From JAILLW01 sp045640525 (GTDB lineage: Bacteria > Bacillota > Clostridia > Lachnospirales > Lachnospiraceae): a stretch of DNA of 64,000 nucleotides. The position numbers were made by a program, and so were the translations under genes. Every line of letters starts with the position of its first letter. Position 1 is the first letter of the stretch. Positions 34,088 through 43,185 of the stretch are shown piece after piece. The stretch lies in NCBI GenBank assembly GCA_045640525.1, contig JAZUFE010000022.1, positions 1 through 64,000 on the forward strand. The letters run 5' to 3'. The notes beneath the pieces were generated by a model, which saw only the letters and a list, made by a program, of their open reading frames with translations, searched no databases and was not told the origin of the DNA.

Positions 34088-35311
34088 ATGAGCAAGAAAA
34101 TGTTAACCCTGGAAGCGTTTGAGGAAGCTTCCGAAGCAGTAAAGAAGGTAACTCTTGAAACGAAACTGATTTATTCGGATTTTTATTCGGTTCAGACGAA
34201 CAATAAAGTATATTTTAAACCCGAAAACATGCAGTTTACGGGAGCATACAAATTAAGAGGCGCCTATTACAAAATTTCAACTTTGACAGATGAGGAAAGA
34301 AGCAAGGGATTAATTACCGCTTCGGCAGGAAATCATGCACAGGGTGTTGCATATGCTGCCAGGAGCTTCGGTGCCAAGGCAGTAATCGTAATGCCGACAA
34401 CAACACCGTTGATTAAGGTTAACAGAACCAAGAGCTTCGGTGCAGAAGTTGTTTTGCATGGTGATGTATATGACGATGCGTGTGCAAAGGCTATGGAACT
34501 TGCCAAAGAGAACGGATATACATTTATTCATCCTTTCGATGATTTGGCGGTAGCTACGGGTCAAGGAACAATAGCCATGGAAATATTTAAAGAATTACCG
34601 CTGGTTGACTATATTCTTGTTCCTATCGGTGGCGGCGGCCTGGCAACAGGTGTATCGACTTTGGCTAAAATGCTGAATCCGAACATTAAAGTGATCGGTG
34701 TGGAACCCGAAAATGCCAATTGTATGCAAGTATCAATTAAAAACGGCAAGGTTACAACACTTGACAAGGTAAGTACAATAGCCGACGGTACGGCTGTTAA
34801 AACCCCGGGAGAGAATATATTCCCTTATATATGCAAGAATCTGGATGACATTATTACCGTATCGGATGAGGAGCTTGTAGTTTCATTCCTTGATATGGTA
34901 GAAAATCATAAAATGGTTGTGGAAAACTCCGGATTATTGTCGGTTGCCGCACTTAAGAAATTGAATGTTAAGAACAAAAAGATAGTTTCCATATTAAGCG
35001 GCGGAAATATGGACGTTATTACGATGTCATCCGTAGTTCAACAGGGACTTATTATGCGTGACAGAATATTTACCGTTTCGGTATTGCTTCCTGATAAGCC
35101 CGGCATGCTGAGCAAAGTATCGGATGTAATAGCCAAGCAGAACGGTAATGTTATTAAACTTGAGCATAATCAGTTTGTTTCTATCAACAGAAGTGCTGCG
35201 GTAGAGCTGCGTATCACATTGGAAGCATTCGGAACAGAGCACAAAGAACAGATTTTACATGTTTTGGATGTTGAAGGATATAAGCCTAAATTGGTAAGGA
35301 CAAATATATAA
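34088..35311 (+). CDS. ilvA: Threonine ammonia-lyase with C-terminal ACT-like domain
   Basis: PLP-dependent threonine deaminase giving 2-oxobutyrate, the precursor of isoleucine. The 407-aa protein has the PLP lysine in FTGAYKLRGAYYK, SAGNHAQGVAYAA, the phosphate-binding glycine loop GGGGLATG, and a small ACT-type regulatory domain from about residue 325 (VLLPDKPGMLSKVSDVIAKQ). This is the shorter, TdcB/IlvA-family form with one ACT domain. The biosynthetic role fits leuB, ilvD and ilvB elsewhere in the window, but a catabolic role is possible. Confidence 0.9.
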   Translation: MSKKMLTLEAFEEASEAVKKVTLETKLIYSDFYSVQTNNKVYFKPENMQFTGAYKLRGAYYKISTLTDEERSKGLITASAGNHAQGVAYAARSFGAKAVIVMPTTTPLIKVNRTKSFGAEVVLHGDVYDDACAKAMELAKENGYTFIHPFDDLAVATGQGTIAMEIFKELPLVDYILVPIGGGGLATGVSTLAKMLNPNIKVIGVEPENANCMQVSIKNGKVTTLDKVSTIADGTAVKTPGENIFPYICKNLDDIITVSDEELVVSFLDMVENHKMVVENSGLLSVAALKKLNVKNKKIVSILSGGNMDVITMSSVVQQGLIMRDRIFTVSVLLPDKPGMLSKVSDVIAKQNGNVIKLEHNQFVSINRSAAVELRITLEAFGTEHKEQILHVLDVEGYKPKLVRTNI

Positions 35312-36378
35312 TGACCGTAAAAAAGAAAAAGAGACATTCGGGTCTTGTGGCCAATATAGTATTCAGTTTGATTGCCGTAACTTCATTGGCGGGGTTGGTA
35401 GTTGTACTACTTACCAATATATCTACCAATGATAAGCTTAAGGAGTACAGGGCCAAGGCAGAAGAATTAAGTGAATATAAAAATACACATCTTTATACCG
35501 AACAGGATATGCAGGCTCAGGCAGAAAGAATAAGAGAAGAAGAGAATACCAAAGAGCGGAATATGCTGCTTGATGAAATTCGTGAGACGATGAATAACGG
35601 GTATTCTTCGTATTATCTTTTGCGTTCATTGTTTCCTGATGATGTGGTTGTAATGTCGGATGAAGGATATGATTTTTATCCCATTAATCCCGAATTTAAA
35701 AAGAACGGTTATAGAATAGATAATTTTATTCAGGATGAAAAAACCGGAGAAATCAGGTACTATGACGATAATTCAAATGTCCTTTCGAAAAAGGGTATAG
35801 ATGTTTCGTCATTTAACGGTGAAATTGATTGGAACAAAGTTGCAAGAACCGATGTGGACTATGCGTATATCAGATGTGCTTTAAGAGGATCCACAGAAGG
35901 GAAGCTTATGCTGGATTCTTGCTATGAAGCCAATATTAAGGGCGCAACGGCAGCATCGATTCCTGTAGGTGTATATTTTTATACACAGGCAATTAATGAA
36001 ACCGAGGCAGCCGAGGAAGCCGGTTTTTTGCTTGAAAACATCAAGGATTATAAGATAGATTATCCGATTGTGCTTGATGTAGAAAGCTTGGAAGGAAGAA
36101 CCGATGGACTTTCCAAAGAGCAAAGAACAAAAAATGCAATAGCATTTTTGAGCGAAATTGAGGCAGAAGGCTATAAGACGGCCATATACGGCAATTTGAA
36201 TACGTTTTTCAATATGCTGGATTTGGAGGCTCTTGAGCCTTACGATAAATGGTTTGCTTATTACGTTTATCCCATATATTATCCTTATAAGTTCTCGATG
36301 TGGCAGTATTCATCATCGGGTGAGGTAGATGGAATAAAAGGCAAAGTAGATCTTAATGTGTGTATGAAAGAATACTGA
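35311..36378 (+). CDS. Membrane-anchored GH25 lysozyme (muramidase)
   Basis: A 355-aa protein: short basic N-terminus, one membrane helix (about 10-32), a helical linker (~35-100), then a glycoside hydrolase family 25 domain (about 160-355). The catalytic acids lie in KGIDVSSFNG and PIVLDVESLEG; the barrel end FSMWQYSSSGEVDGIKGKVD is typical. It should cut the glycan backbone of peptidoglycan at the cell surface. Start overlaps the ilvA stop by one base. Confidence 0.93.
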   Translation: MTVKKKKRHSGLVANIVFSLIAVTSLAGLVVVLLTNISTNDKLKEYRAKAEELSEYKNTHLYTEQDMQAQAERIREEENTKERNMLLDEIRETMNNGYSSYYLLRSLFPDDVVVMSDEGYDFYPINPEFKKNGYRIDNFIQDEKTGEIRYYDDNSNVLSKKGIDVSSFNGEIDWNKVARTDVDYAYIRCALRGSTEGKLMLDSCYEANIKGATAASIPVGVYFYTQAINETEAAEEAGFLLENIKDYKIDYPIVLDVESLEGRTDGLSKEQRTKNAIAFLSEIEAEGYKTAIYGNLNTFFNMLDLEALEPYDKWFAYYVYPIYYPYKFSMWQYSSSGEVDGIKGKVDLNVCMKEY

Positions 36379-36391
36379 TAAAAATAAAAAT

Positions 36392-36419
36392 TTGCTTGCA
36401 AACCGAGTGAAGTTATGAT
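36392..36419 (+). promoter_or_regulatory. Promoter of rplS
   Basis: TTGCTT and TATGAT separated by 16 bases. Initiation near 36426 leaves an ~84-base leader that contains the L19 leader element. Confidence 0.5.
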
Positions 36420-36439
36420 AAATTACTAATGTTGTCTAA

Positions 36440-36482
36440 AAACGTGGTGGTCCGCTGGATAATTCGTATGAACATCTGTTTT
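36440..36482 (+). ncRNA. Ribosomal protein L19 leader (autoregulatory element)
   Basis: The leader contains GGTGGTCCGCTGG and GAACATCTG, which match, as far as I recall, the conserved core of the L19 leader found upstream of rplS in Firmicutes. It lies 28 bases before the L19 ribosome-binding region, so L19 could bind its own mRNA. Assignment is from remembered consensus. Confidence 0.65.
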
Positions 36483-36509
36483 TAAATATATTATTAAAGG
36501 AGAAATAAG

Positions 36510-36854
36510 ATGAGTGACATTATCAGAGAAATCGAAAACGAAGCTCTTAAAGAAGTAGCTGAGTTTAATGTTGGTGATACCGTTAAGGTTTACGGTAAAA
36601 TCAAAGAAGGTAACCGTGAGAGAATTCAGATTTTTGAAGGAACAGTTCTTAAGAGACAGGGTACCGGAGCAAGAGAAACATTTACAGTAAGAAAGACATC
36701 AAACGGTGTTGGAGTTGAGAAGACATGGCCTGTATATTCGCCGCTTGTTGAAAAGGTAGAAGTTGTTCGTAAAGGTAAAGTACGTCGTGCTAAGTTGAAC
36801 TACTTAAGAGATCGCGTAGGAAAAGCTGCTAAGGTTAAAGAAGCAGGCAAATAA
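36510..36854 (+). CDS. rplS: 50S ribosomal protein L19
   Basis: A 114-aa basic protein located at the 30S-50S interface. Contains FNVGDTVKVYGKIKEG, RIQIFEGTVLKRQG, FTVRKTSNGVGVEKTWPVYSP and the basic C-terminal RRAKLNYLRDRVGKAAK. Ribosome site AAAGGAGAA. First gene of the rplS/lepB/rbgA/rnhB block; followed by its own terminator. Confidence 0.99.
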   Translation: MSDIIREIENEALKEVAEFNVGDTVKVYGKIKEGNRERIQIFEGTVLKRQGTGARETFTVRKTSNGVGVEKTWPVYSPLVEKVEVVRKGKVRRAKLNYLRDRVGKAAKVKEAGK

Positions 36855-36864
36855 GTTGATGATT

Positions 36865-36900
36865 AAGGCAATTGCTTAGCAATTGCCTTATTTTTATTTA
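36865..36900 (+). terminator. Rho-independent terminator after rplS
   Basis: An 11-bp stem (AAGGCAATTGC / GCAATTGCCTT) with a TTA loop and the tail ATTTTTATTTA. Confidence 0.88.
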
Positions 36901-36920
36901 CATTCATATGAGGGTTGTTT

Positions 36921-37508
36921 ATGTCCAAAAGTAACTACAGAGGTCTTTCCTTTGTTGAAAAGAAAAGGAAGATATCGAAAGATTTAATAAGGGAAATTCT
37001 CAGTACCTTATTCTTTTGCTTTGCGGCAATTATGCTGGGAGTTGTTTTGGTAATAGCGTTCGGAATGAAGATATCCGTTATAGGAGCCTCAATGCAACCG
37101 TGCCTTAGTAACGGACAAGAGGTTTTGGTAGATAGATTTGCATTTAAAATGCTTAATCCTTCAAGGTTTGATGTTGTATGTTTTTATCCGAAAGGAAATG
37201 AAAATTCACATATGTACATTAAAAGAGTAATAGGACTTCCCGGTGAAACACTGCAGGTTAAAGACGGATATGTATATGTTGACGGTATCAGACTTTTGGA
37301 TGATTCATATGACCTCATTTCAGACCCCGGATTAGCCGAAGCGGAATTTGTTTTGGGTGAGGGTGAATATTTTGTTCTCGGAGATAACAGAAACAATTCC
37401 GAGGACAGTAGAAATGGCAATATCGGTGCCGTTCATAAAGATACAATGATTGGAAAAGTCTGGTACAAATTTTCTTTGGGCGAGAATTCATTTGGTTTCG
37501 TGAAATAG
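36921..37508 (+). CDS. lepB: Type I signal peptidase (first of two)
   Basis: A 195-aa membrane serine protease that removes signal peptides from secreted proteins. One N-terminal helix (about 25-50), then the catalytic Ser in IGASMQPCL, the catalytic Lys in YIKRVIGLPGE, and the conserved box FVLGDNRNNSEDSR. The ATG at 36921 follows GAGGG by six bases and is preferred to an in-frame ATG two codons earlier. A second signal peptidase lies just past rbgA. The two differ clearly in sequence, so this is not a recent duplication. Confidence 0.95.
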   Translation: MSKSNYRGLSFVEKKRKISKDLIREILSTLFFCFAAIMLGVVLVIAFGMKISVIGASMQPCLSNGQEVLVDRFAFKMLNPSRFDVVCFYPKGNENSHMYIKRVIGLPGETLQVKDGYVYVDGIRLLDDSYDLISDPGLAEAEFVLGEGEYFVLGDNRNNSEDSRNGNIGAVHKDTMIGKVWYKFSLGENSFGFVK

Positions 37509-37515
37509 GTGAGTT

Positions 37516-38370
37516 ATGAATTATCAGTGGTATCCGGGGCATATGACGAAAGCGGTTCGTCAGATGCAGGAAGATGTTAAACTTATTGACCTTATTATAG
37601 AGCTTATAGATGCAAGAGTTCCGTACAGTTCTAAAAATCCCGACATAGATGTGATAGGTCAGAACAAATCAAGAATATTATTGATGAATAAGTCAGATCT
37701 TGCGGATCCGACCGTTAATTCGGCGTGGAAAAAATATTATGGCGACAAGGGCTATATGGTTCTTGATACAGATGCAAGAAATAAGATGACATTAAAAGGA
37801 ATAATGGATTTGGCCAGGGAAGCATGTCGCGAAAAGATCGAGCGCGACAGAAGACGCGGAATCAAAAACAGACCAATCAGAGCCATGGTTGTCGGAATTC
37901 CCAATGTGGGTAAATCTACATTCATAAATTCATTTGCATCAAAAGCCTGTGCAAAGACCGGAAACAAACCGGGAGTTACCAAGGGCAAACAATGGATAAG
38001 ACTGAGCAAGGAGCTCGAGCTTTTGGATACGCCGGGAATATTGTGGCCTAAATTTGAGAATAATACAGTCGGTGAAAGATTGGCCATGATAGGCTCAATA
38101 AATGACGATATCCTGAATAAGGACGAATTGGCAATGTCGTTGTTAAAATACTTACTTGATAATTATTGTGCTGCTGTAGAGGATAGATATGGTATAGTAT
38201 ATAAGGATGAAGAAATGCCGAAAGTCCTTGAGATGATTGCGGTATCCAGAGGATATTTGCAAAAAGGCAGTGAAATTGATTATTCGAAAGCTTCCAATGC
38301 GATAATAGATGATTTCAGAAGTGGAAAATTGGGTAGAATTACATTGGACAGAATTGAGGAGATACAGTGA
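37516..38370 (+). CDS. rbgA: Ribosome biogenesis GTPase RbgA (YlqF)
   Basis: Circularly permuted GTPase needed for late 50S assembly. In the 284-aa protein the G4 motif (MNKSD) comes first, followed by G1 GIPNVGKSTFIN and G3 LLDTPGILWPK. N-terminal WYPGHMTKAVRQM is characteristic. C-terminal ~80 residues form the RNA-binding ANTAR-like helical region. Located between two lepB genes and upstream of rnhB, as in many Firmicutes. Confidence 0.97.
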   Translation: MNYQWYPGHMTKAVRQMQEDVKLIDLIIELIDARVPYSSKNPDIDVIGQNKSRILLMNKSDLADPTVNSAWKKYYGDKGYMVLDTDARNKMTLKGIMDLAREACREKIERDRRRGIKNRPIRAMVVGIPNVGKSTFINSFASKACAKTGNKPGVTKGKQWIRLSKELELLDTPGILWPKFENNTVGERLAMIGSINDDILNKDELAMSLLKYLLDNYCAAVEDRYGIVYKDEEMPKVLEMIAVSRGYLQKGSEIDYSKASNAIIDDFRSGKLGRITLDRIEEIQ

Positions 38371-38906
38371 AAAGCGGTTTGAAGAGTGTTTTGGCAACCA
38401 GTTTCTATTTTTTACTGGTATTGGTACTTGTGTTTTTGGTGGTTACATATGTCTGCCAAAGAATTGAAGTGGTCGGAACTTCGATGTCACCGACTCTTGA
38501 AGACAATGATCATTTGCTTGTAGATAAGATTACATACAGATTTAAAGATCCGCAGAGGTTTGATATAGTTGTTTTTCCTTTCAAATATGAGCCGGATACA
38601 CACTATATTAAAAGAGTTATCGGTTTGCCGGGAGAGAGAGTATATATAGATACCGAGGGGAAAATATATATTAACGGTGCGGTTCTTGAAGAAGGGTACG
38701 GAAACGATACAATTACCGATCCGGGAAGAGCGTATGAAGAAATTAAACTGGGAGAGAACGAGTATTTTGTTTTGGGTGACAACAGAAACAACAGTCAGGA
38801 TTCAAGAGACCCGGTTGTAGGAAATATAGCAAGAAGCGAAATTATCGGCAGGGCATTCATGAGAGTTTTTCCTTTGAAAAATCTCGGAATTATTAAGCAT
38901 CAGTAG
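38367..38906 (+). CDS. lepB: Type I signal peptidase (second of two)
   Basis: A 179-aa signal peptidase. N-terminal helix (about 10-30), catalytic Ser in VGTSMSPTLEDNDHLLVDK, catalytic Lys in YIKRVIGLPGERVYI, and FVLGDNRNNSQDSRD near the end. Begins with GTG that overlaps the rbgA stop; GAGGAG lies seven bases upstream. It may have a different substrate set from the first copy; the extracytoplasmic part is similar in size. Confidence 0.95.
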   Translation: MKSGLKSVLATSFYFLLVLVLVFLVVTYVCQRIEVVGTSMSPTLEDNDHLLVDKITYRFKDPQRFDIVVFPFKYEPDTHYIKRVIGLPGERVYIDTEGKIYINGAVLEEGYGNDTITDPGRAYEEIKLGENEYFVLGDNRNNSQDSRDPVVGNIARSEIIGRAFMRVFPLKNLGIIKHQ

Positions 38907-38913
38907 GAGTATT

Positions 38914-39678
38914 ATGAGTACAGGAAATAAACCGCAGGATATCAAAAATGAACTTAAGGCAGCCAAATATGAAGAGCTGCCTTATTTTATAGAAAAATAT
39001 GAAAGCGATGAGAGAAGCTCGGTAAGGGTGTTGGTGGAAAAAGCCCGTAAGCAGATAATTGCCTACGAGAAGGAAATCGAACGTACCAACAATATGCTGA
39101 TATATGAGAAAAAGTATTCTGACTATCAATTCATATGCGGAATAGATGAGGTCGGAAGAGGCCCGTTGGCAGGTCCTGTTGTAGCCGGCGCGGTAATACT
39201 TCCCAAAGATACTCCCATATTGTATCTAAATGATTCCAAGCAATTGTCCGAAAAGAAAAGAGAAGAACTTTATGATGTTATAATGGATAAGGCAGTTGCA
39301 GTAGGCTTGGGATACAATTCTCCGGAGCGAATTGATGAAATCAACATTTTGCAGGCAACCTATGAGGCTATGCGGGAGGCGGTATCAAAACTTGATCCTA
39401 AACCCGACTGTCTTTTGAATGATGCCGTGACTGTTCCCAAGATAGACATTTATCAGGTACCGATAATCAAGGGCGATGCCAAAAGTTGCTCGATAGCGGC
39501 CGCAAGTATAGTTGCTAAAGTTACCAGGGACAGACTTATGGTTCAATACGACGAAATATATCCTCAATACGGTTTTGCTTCAAATAAAGGATATGGAAGT
39601 GCAACTCACATCGAAGCGTTGAAAAAATATGGTCCCACACCTATACACAGACGTTCATTTATAGGGAATTTTGTATAA
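38914..39678 (+). CDS. rnhB: Ribonuclease HII
   Basis: Removes ribonucleotides and RNA primers from DNA hybrids. The 254-aa protein has an ~70-residue N-terminal substrate-binding extension, as in Bacillus RNase HII, then the active site GIDEVGRGPLAGPVVAGAV, a third acid in DCLLNDAV and a fourth in KVTRDRLM. Ends with the conserved HRRSFIGNF. Its stop shares a base with the next start codon. Confidence 0.97.
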   Translation: MSTGNKPQDIKNELKAAKYEELPYFIEKYESDERSSVRVLVEKARKQIIAYEKEIERTNNMLIYEKKYSDYQFICGIDEVGRGPLAGPVVAGAVILPKDTPILYLNDSKQLSEKKREELYDVIMDKAVAVGLGYNSPERIDEINILQATYEAMREAVSKLDPKPDCLLNDAVTVPKIDIYQVPIIKGDAKSCSIAAASIVAKVTRDRLMVQYDEIYPQYGFASNKGYGSATHIEALKKYGPTPIHRRSFIGNFV

Positions 39679-41291
39679 TGAATATCAATTCTATCGTTAA
39701 TCAATTTAATGAAGCAGTGAATATGTCAGCACAAGGACAGACTGACGTATCGAAACTACTTGGAAGCGAATTGAGTGAAAGCCTTGAATTGCTTTTGGGT
39801 AAGGGAGCGAATGCCTTTATAAGCGGGCAGATTATGTCTGTTGAAGGTGATAAGGTACAAATACTGCTTGGTGAAAACACGATAATAGATGCCAGACTTG
39901 AAGGTAATATGAAACCTGTAGTCGGCAATACAATGTCTTTTGTTGTTACGGGTAATGATCAAAACAGAGTATCTTTATCTCCGCTGTTTGAAAACACATC
40001 ACAATTGTCAACGGTCAATTCAGCGTTGGATGCTGCAGGATTGCCCAATAATCCCAAAATGCAGATGATGGTTAAGTCAATGATGGAAGAAGGACTTCCG
40101 ATAGACAGGCAATCCTTATATGCCATGAATAAGTCAGTTATGGCATATCCGGATGCAAATATTGAATCATTGACCAAAATGACCGCTTTGAAAGTGCCGA
40201 TTAATCAAAATACAATAGTTCAGTTTGAAAACTACCTGAATTATGAAAATACTATTACGGATACGTTGGATGATGTTTCGGAATCCTTTTCGGACACATG
40301 TACGCAGCAGTTATCACTTACGGATTTTTCAAAGGAAAATATTAAATTTGTGCTGGACATTGCCAATGTATTGTTAAGTCCCGAAGAAACAGAAATTTCA
40401 GGTCAAGAATCATTGCTTGCCCAAAGGGCGGAAATTCAGGTTGACGCTTCCAAAATGCCTTCAGAAGAGATTCTGCAGCGTTTGGATAATAATGATATTA
40501 AAGGCCTTTGCGAAGACGTTAAAGGATATGTGTCGAACCAAAATCCCGAAAATAATCATAAGATGAATGCCAAAGAGATTGTTGATGTTTTGACTAAGGC
40601 AATTGATACAGCCGAAACCAAAGAAGAAATTGAACATATTTCGGATGCTTTAAAGACGATTGTTACAAATAAGAATTTCAAAGATATGTTCAAAAATGAA
40701 ATCGGCGAAAAACTTATGATGCGTCCCGAAGAACTTGCTAAAGAAGATTCGGTTTCCAAATTATTTGAAAAGATGGAAAACACTTTTAAGAACATTGCCG
40801 AAAAGCTTGAAATGAATTCCAAAACGGATACGCCGTTGCAGGTACCGGTAAACAATATCAATTCCAATCTCGAGTTTATGAATCAGTTGAATCAAACATT
40901 CAATTATGTTCAAATACCGCTTAAAATGCTGAATCAGAATGCTTCGGGAGAACTATATGTTTATTCAAACAAGCGATCGCTTGCCAAGGATGATAAAAAT
41001 GTTTCGGCATTACTTCATCTTGATATGGATAATTTGGGACCTGTTGATGTGCATGTAACGCTGAATGAGGCCAATAACGTCAAAACCAAGTTCTTCTTGA
41101 AGGATGACGAAGCTCTTGATATTATTGCCGAGAATATTTCAGTTTTGGACGAAAGATTATCAAAGCGAGGATACAGCATGTCCTCTGAATTCGTAATGAA
41201 GGATGAGACGAAGACTGTTTTGGAAACGGTTTTGGATGATAACAGGAATATTTCAATGATAAGCAGCGGTTCCTTTGATGCGAGGGCGTAA
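39678..41291 (+). CDS. FliK-like (YlqG-type) protein
   Basis: A 537-aa protein in the position of Bacillus ylqG, between rnhB and ylqH. The N-terminal ~100 residues contain a small beta-domain (SGQIMSVEGDKVQILLGEN). The middle is helical and acidic. The C-terminal ~110 residues (VSALLHLDMDNLGPVDVHVTLN to LDERLSKRGYSMSSEFVMKDE) have the layout of the FliK/hook-length control C-terminal domain. No signal peptide. Paired with a FlhB-like gene downstream, which suggests a type III export-like relationship, although no flagellar operon is near. Function unknown. Confidence 0.72.
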   Translation: MNINSIVNQFNEAVNMSAQGQTDVSKLLGSELSESLELLLGKGANAFISGQIMSVEGDKVQILLGENTIIDARLEGNMKPVVGNTMSFVVTGNDQNRVSLSPLFENTSQLSTVNSALDAAGLPNNPKMQMMVKSMMEEGLPIDRQSLYAMNKSVMAYPDANIESLTKMTALKVPINQNTIVQFENYLNYENTITDTLDDVSESFSDTCTQQLSLTDFSKENIKFVLDIANVLLSPEETEISGQESLLAQRAEIQVDASKMPSEEILQRLDNNDIKGLCEDVKGYVSNQNPENNHKMNAKEIVDVLTKAIDTAETKEEIEHISDALKTIVTNKNFKDMFKNEIGEKLMMRPEELAKEDSVSKLFEKMENTFKNIAEKLEMNSKTDTPLQVPVNNINSNLEFMNQLNQTFNYVQIPLKMLNQNASGELYVYSNKRSLAKDDKNVSALLHLDMDNLGPVDVHVTLNEANNVKTKFFLKDDEALDIIAENISVLDERLSKRGYSMSSEFVMKDETKTVLETVLDDNRNISMISSGSFDARA

Positions 41292-41587
41292 TGGCAGAAG
41301 AGAAGAAGAAAGTTAAAACGGCGGTTGCACTATCATATGACCCGGAGCAGGATGCTCCGAAAGTAATTGCTTCGGGAAAGGGCGCACTGGCCGAGAAAAT
41401 AATTGAAAAGGCAAAAGAATCAAACGTAGCGGTTCATCAGGACGAAAAACTCGCAAATACTCTGTCACATCTTGAGATAGGCGAAATGATTCCTCCTGAA
41501 CTGTACGAAGTTGTTGCGGAAATTTTGGTATTCGTGGATGCCATGGATAAGATTAAAGCTAAAATGGACAAGGCTAAAGGGAAATAG
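41291..41587 (+). CDS. FlhB-like cytoplasmic-domain protein (YlqH)
   Basis: A 98-aa stand-alone version of the C-terminal domain of FlhB/YscU. It has AVALSYDPEQDAPKVIASGKGALAEKI and IGEMIPPELYEVVAEIL. The auto-cleavage NPTH motif of FlhB is absent; the protein starts at what would be the post-cleavage part. No membrane segment. Its start overlaps the FliK-like gene stop by one base, and this pairing recurs in Firmicutes next to rnhB. Confidence 0.88.
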   Translation: MAEEKKKVKTAVALSYDPEQDAPKVIASGKGALAEKIIEKAKESNVAVHQDEKLANTLSHLEIGEMIPPELYEVVAEILVFVDAMDKIKAKMDKAKGK

Positions 41588-41590
41588 TAT

Positions 41591-41944
41591 TTGAACAGCA
41601 GAAGCATAGGAAAAGAAAAAGAAAGAGAAGCCTGTGAATACTTGATTGAAAACGGGTATGAAATACTGGAAACCAACTTTAATTCAAGGCAGGGCGAAAT
41701 AGACATAATAGCCAGAATTGATGAATATATATGCTTTACCGAAGTCAAATACAGGAAAAGCGCGAAAACAGGCCTGCCGGAAGAAGCGGTTTCAATATCA
41801 AAAATGAAGAAAATTTCCCGAACGGCTTTGTACTATTTATATCAAAACCCACAATATTCTAAATTGCAAATGCGATTTGATGTTTTGGCAATAGAAGACG
41901 AAGATATCAGATTTTATGAAAACGCTTTTATGTTTGTAAACTGA
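41591..41944 (+). CDS. yraN: YraN / UPF0102 family nuclease-fold protein
   Basis: A 117-aa protein with a PD-(D/E)XK-like fold. Shows IGKEKEREACEYLIENGYEIL, then RQGEIDIIARIDEYICFTEVKYR with the candidate catalytic Glu/Asp/Glu/Lys. Probably starts with TTG at 41591 because no ATG fits; AAGGG lies ~9 bases upstream. Last gene of the rplS-region block; the exact function of YraN is unsettled. Confidence 0.9.
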   Translation: MNSRSIGKEKEREACEYLIENGYEILETNFNSRQGEIDIIARIDEYICFTEVKYRKSAKTGLPEEAVSISKMKKISRTALYYLYQNPQYSKLQMRFDVLAIEDEDIRFYENAFMFVN

Positions 41945-41972
41945 TTGGCAAATTAAGGAAAAATTAAGAAAT

Positions 41973-42006
41973 TTGAACATACATGTTAAGATTTTTTATA
42001 TATAAT
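41973..42006 (+). promoter_or_regulatory. Possible promoter for the MORN-type membrane protein
   Basis: TTGAAC is followed after 18 bases by TATATA, with an overlapping perfect TATAAT at 42001-42006. Which -10 is used cannot be told. An AAGGAG ribosome site follows before the ATG at 42042. Confidence 0.45.
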
Positions 42007-42041
42007 AGGTCATGTGACTATCGAAACAAGGAGAAATATAA

Positions 42042-43079
42042 ATGAAAAGAAATGATGAAAACTTCGAAGAAGAGTTTTTTAAAGAGGATAATTCTCATAA
42101 CAATAAAATAGCCTTGCTTGCGGCAGCAATAGTAGCTTTGCTTGCAGTTATTGTCGTACTTGTCGTTATCTGGCCCTTTGGGAAAAAGGATAATGATACC
42201 AAAGAAATACAGGAAGCTATTCTTGACTATGATGACAGCGCAAAGGAACCTATACCTACGGAAAGCAGTAATGTTATGTCAAGAGATGAGGAAGAACCTA
42301 CTCCTTCACCAACCCCGCAACCTACCGAAGAACCTTCGACGGACGAAGACAATGAGGAAACTGAAGTTGAAGAAGGCCCTGTTATGGAACTGAATGTTAA
42401 TAACTTTTCGAAGGTTAAGTATAATACCAAAGAAAACTTAAAGGAGATGGAGGGATATTTTACTCAGAATAATCTTCAGGCTCTGTCGGATTTGGCTCAT
42501 TTGGATAGATTCATGGCAATGTCATATGCCCTTAGAGGCTCGAATGAGTTCTACTATTACGGTGATGTGAATTCGGACGGACAACCGGATGGAAGAGGAA
42601 TAGCCGTTTATGCGGACAATCAGTATTATTGCGGAGGATGGTCCAATGGATTAAGACAAGGTGACGGGGTGTGGGTGCATTACCATATTCATTTGAGCAA
42701 GAACCTTACGGATCCTATTACATTCCATCAGTTCAGCGGACACTTTGCAAACGATGTCCCGAACGGTGAAGGCCAGGATCATTATGAATATGACAGTAAT
42801 CTGCTTGTTGGAACTGACAGATATATAACAAATTACATTACAACCTATAAGAACGGACTTATTGACGGATATGTTTATTGCACAACAACAAGCAAATCCG
42901 GAAGCTATGACGATTTCGAAGGTACCGCCGAAAACGGTTCACTTGTATATGTTTCCGAAAGCAGAGATGCCAAGAAGGCAGGACCTGTTATGACTAACAG
43001 AGAAAATCCGGATGATTACTATTGGATGACTCCGAAGCAGAACAAAAATATAGGCGTTAAGAACTATATTCACAATTGA
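42042..43079 (+). CDS. Membrane-anchored protein with MORN-like repeats
   Basis: A 345-aa protein: acidic cytoplasmic N-terminus (1-23), one membrane helix (about 24-46), a Glu/Thr/Pro-rich linker (~70-110, including PTPSPTPQPTEEP), and an outer domain. Residues ~170-210 contain YYYGDVNSDGQPDGRGIAVY and YYCGGWSNGLRQGDGVWVHY, matching the MORN pattern Y-x-G-x-W-x-x-G-x-x-x-G-x-G; a later, looser repeat follows (GHFANDVPNGEGQDHYEY). MORN repeats usually bind lipids or proteins. Function unknown. Confidence 0.75.
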   Translation: MKRNDENFEEEFFKEDNSHNNKIALLAAAIVALLAVIVVLVVIWPFGKKDNDTKEIQEAILDYDDSAKEPIPTESSNVMSRDEEEPTPSPTPQPTEEPSTDEDNEETEVEEGPVMELNVNNFSKVKYNTKENLKEMEGYFTQNNLQALSDLAHLDRFMAMSYALRGSNEFYYYGDVNSDGQPDGRGIAVYADNQYYCGGWSNGLRQGDGVWVHYHIHLSKNLTDPITFHQFSGHFANDVPNGEGQDHYEYDSNLLVGTDRYITNYITTYKNGLIDGYVYCTTTSKSGSYDDFEGTAENGSLVYVSESRDAKKAGPVMTNRENPDDYYWMTPKQNKNIGVKNYIHN

Positions 43080-43185
43080 TTAAGAATACCCGACGGGTAT
43101 TTGCAAACATAAAAAACAGTAGCAAAATAGGGCATTTAAGTGTATTATATAGATTAGGTATTTTTTGAATTTTGGAGGAAATATT

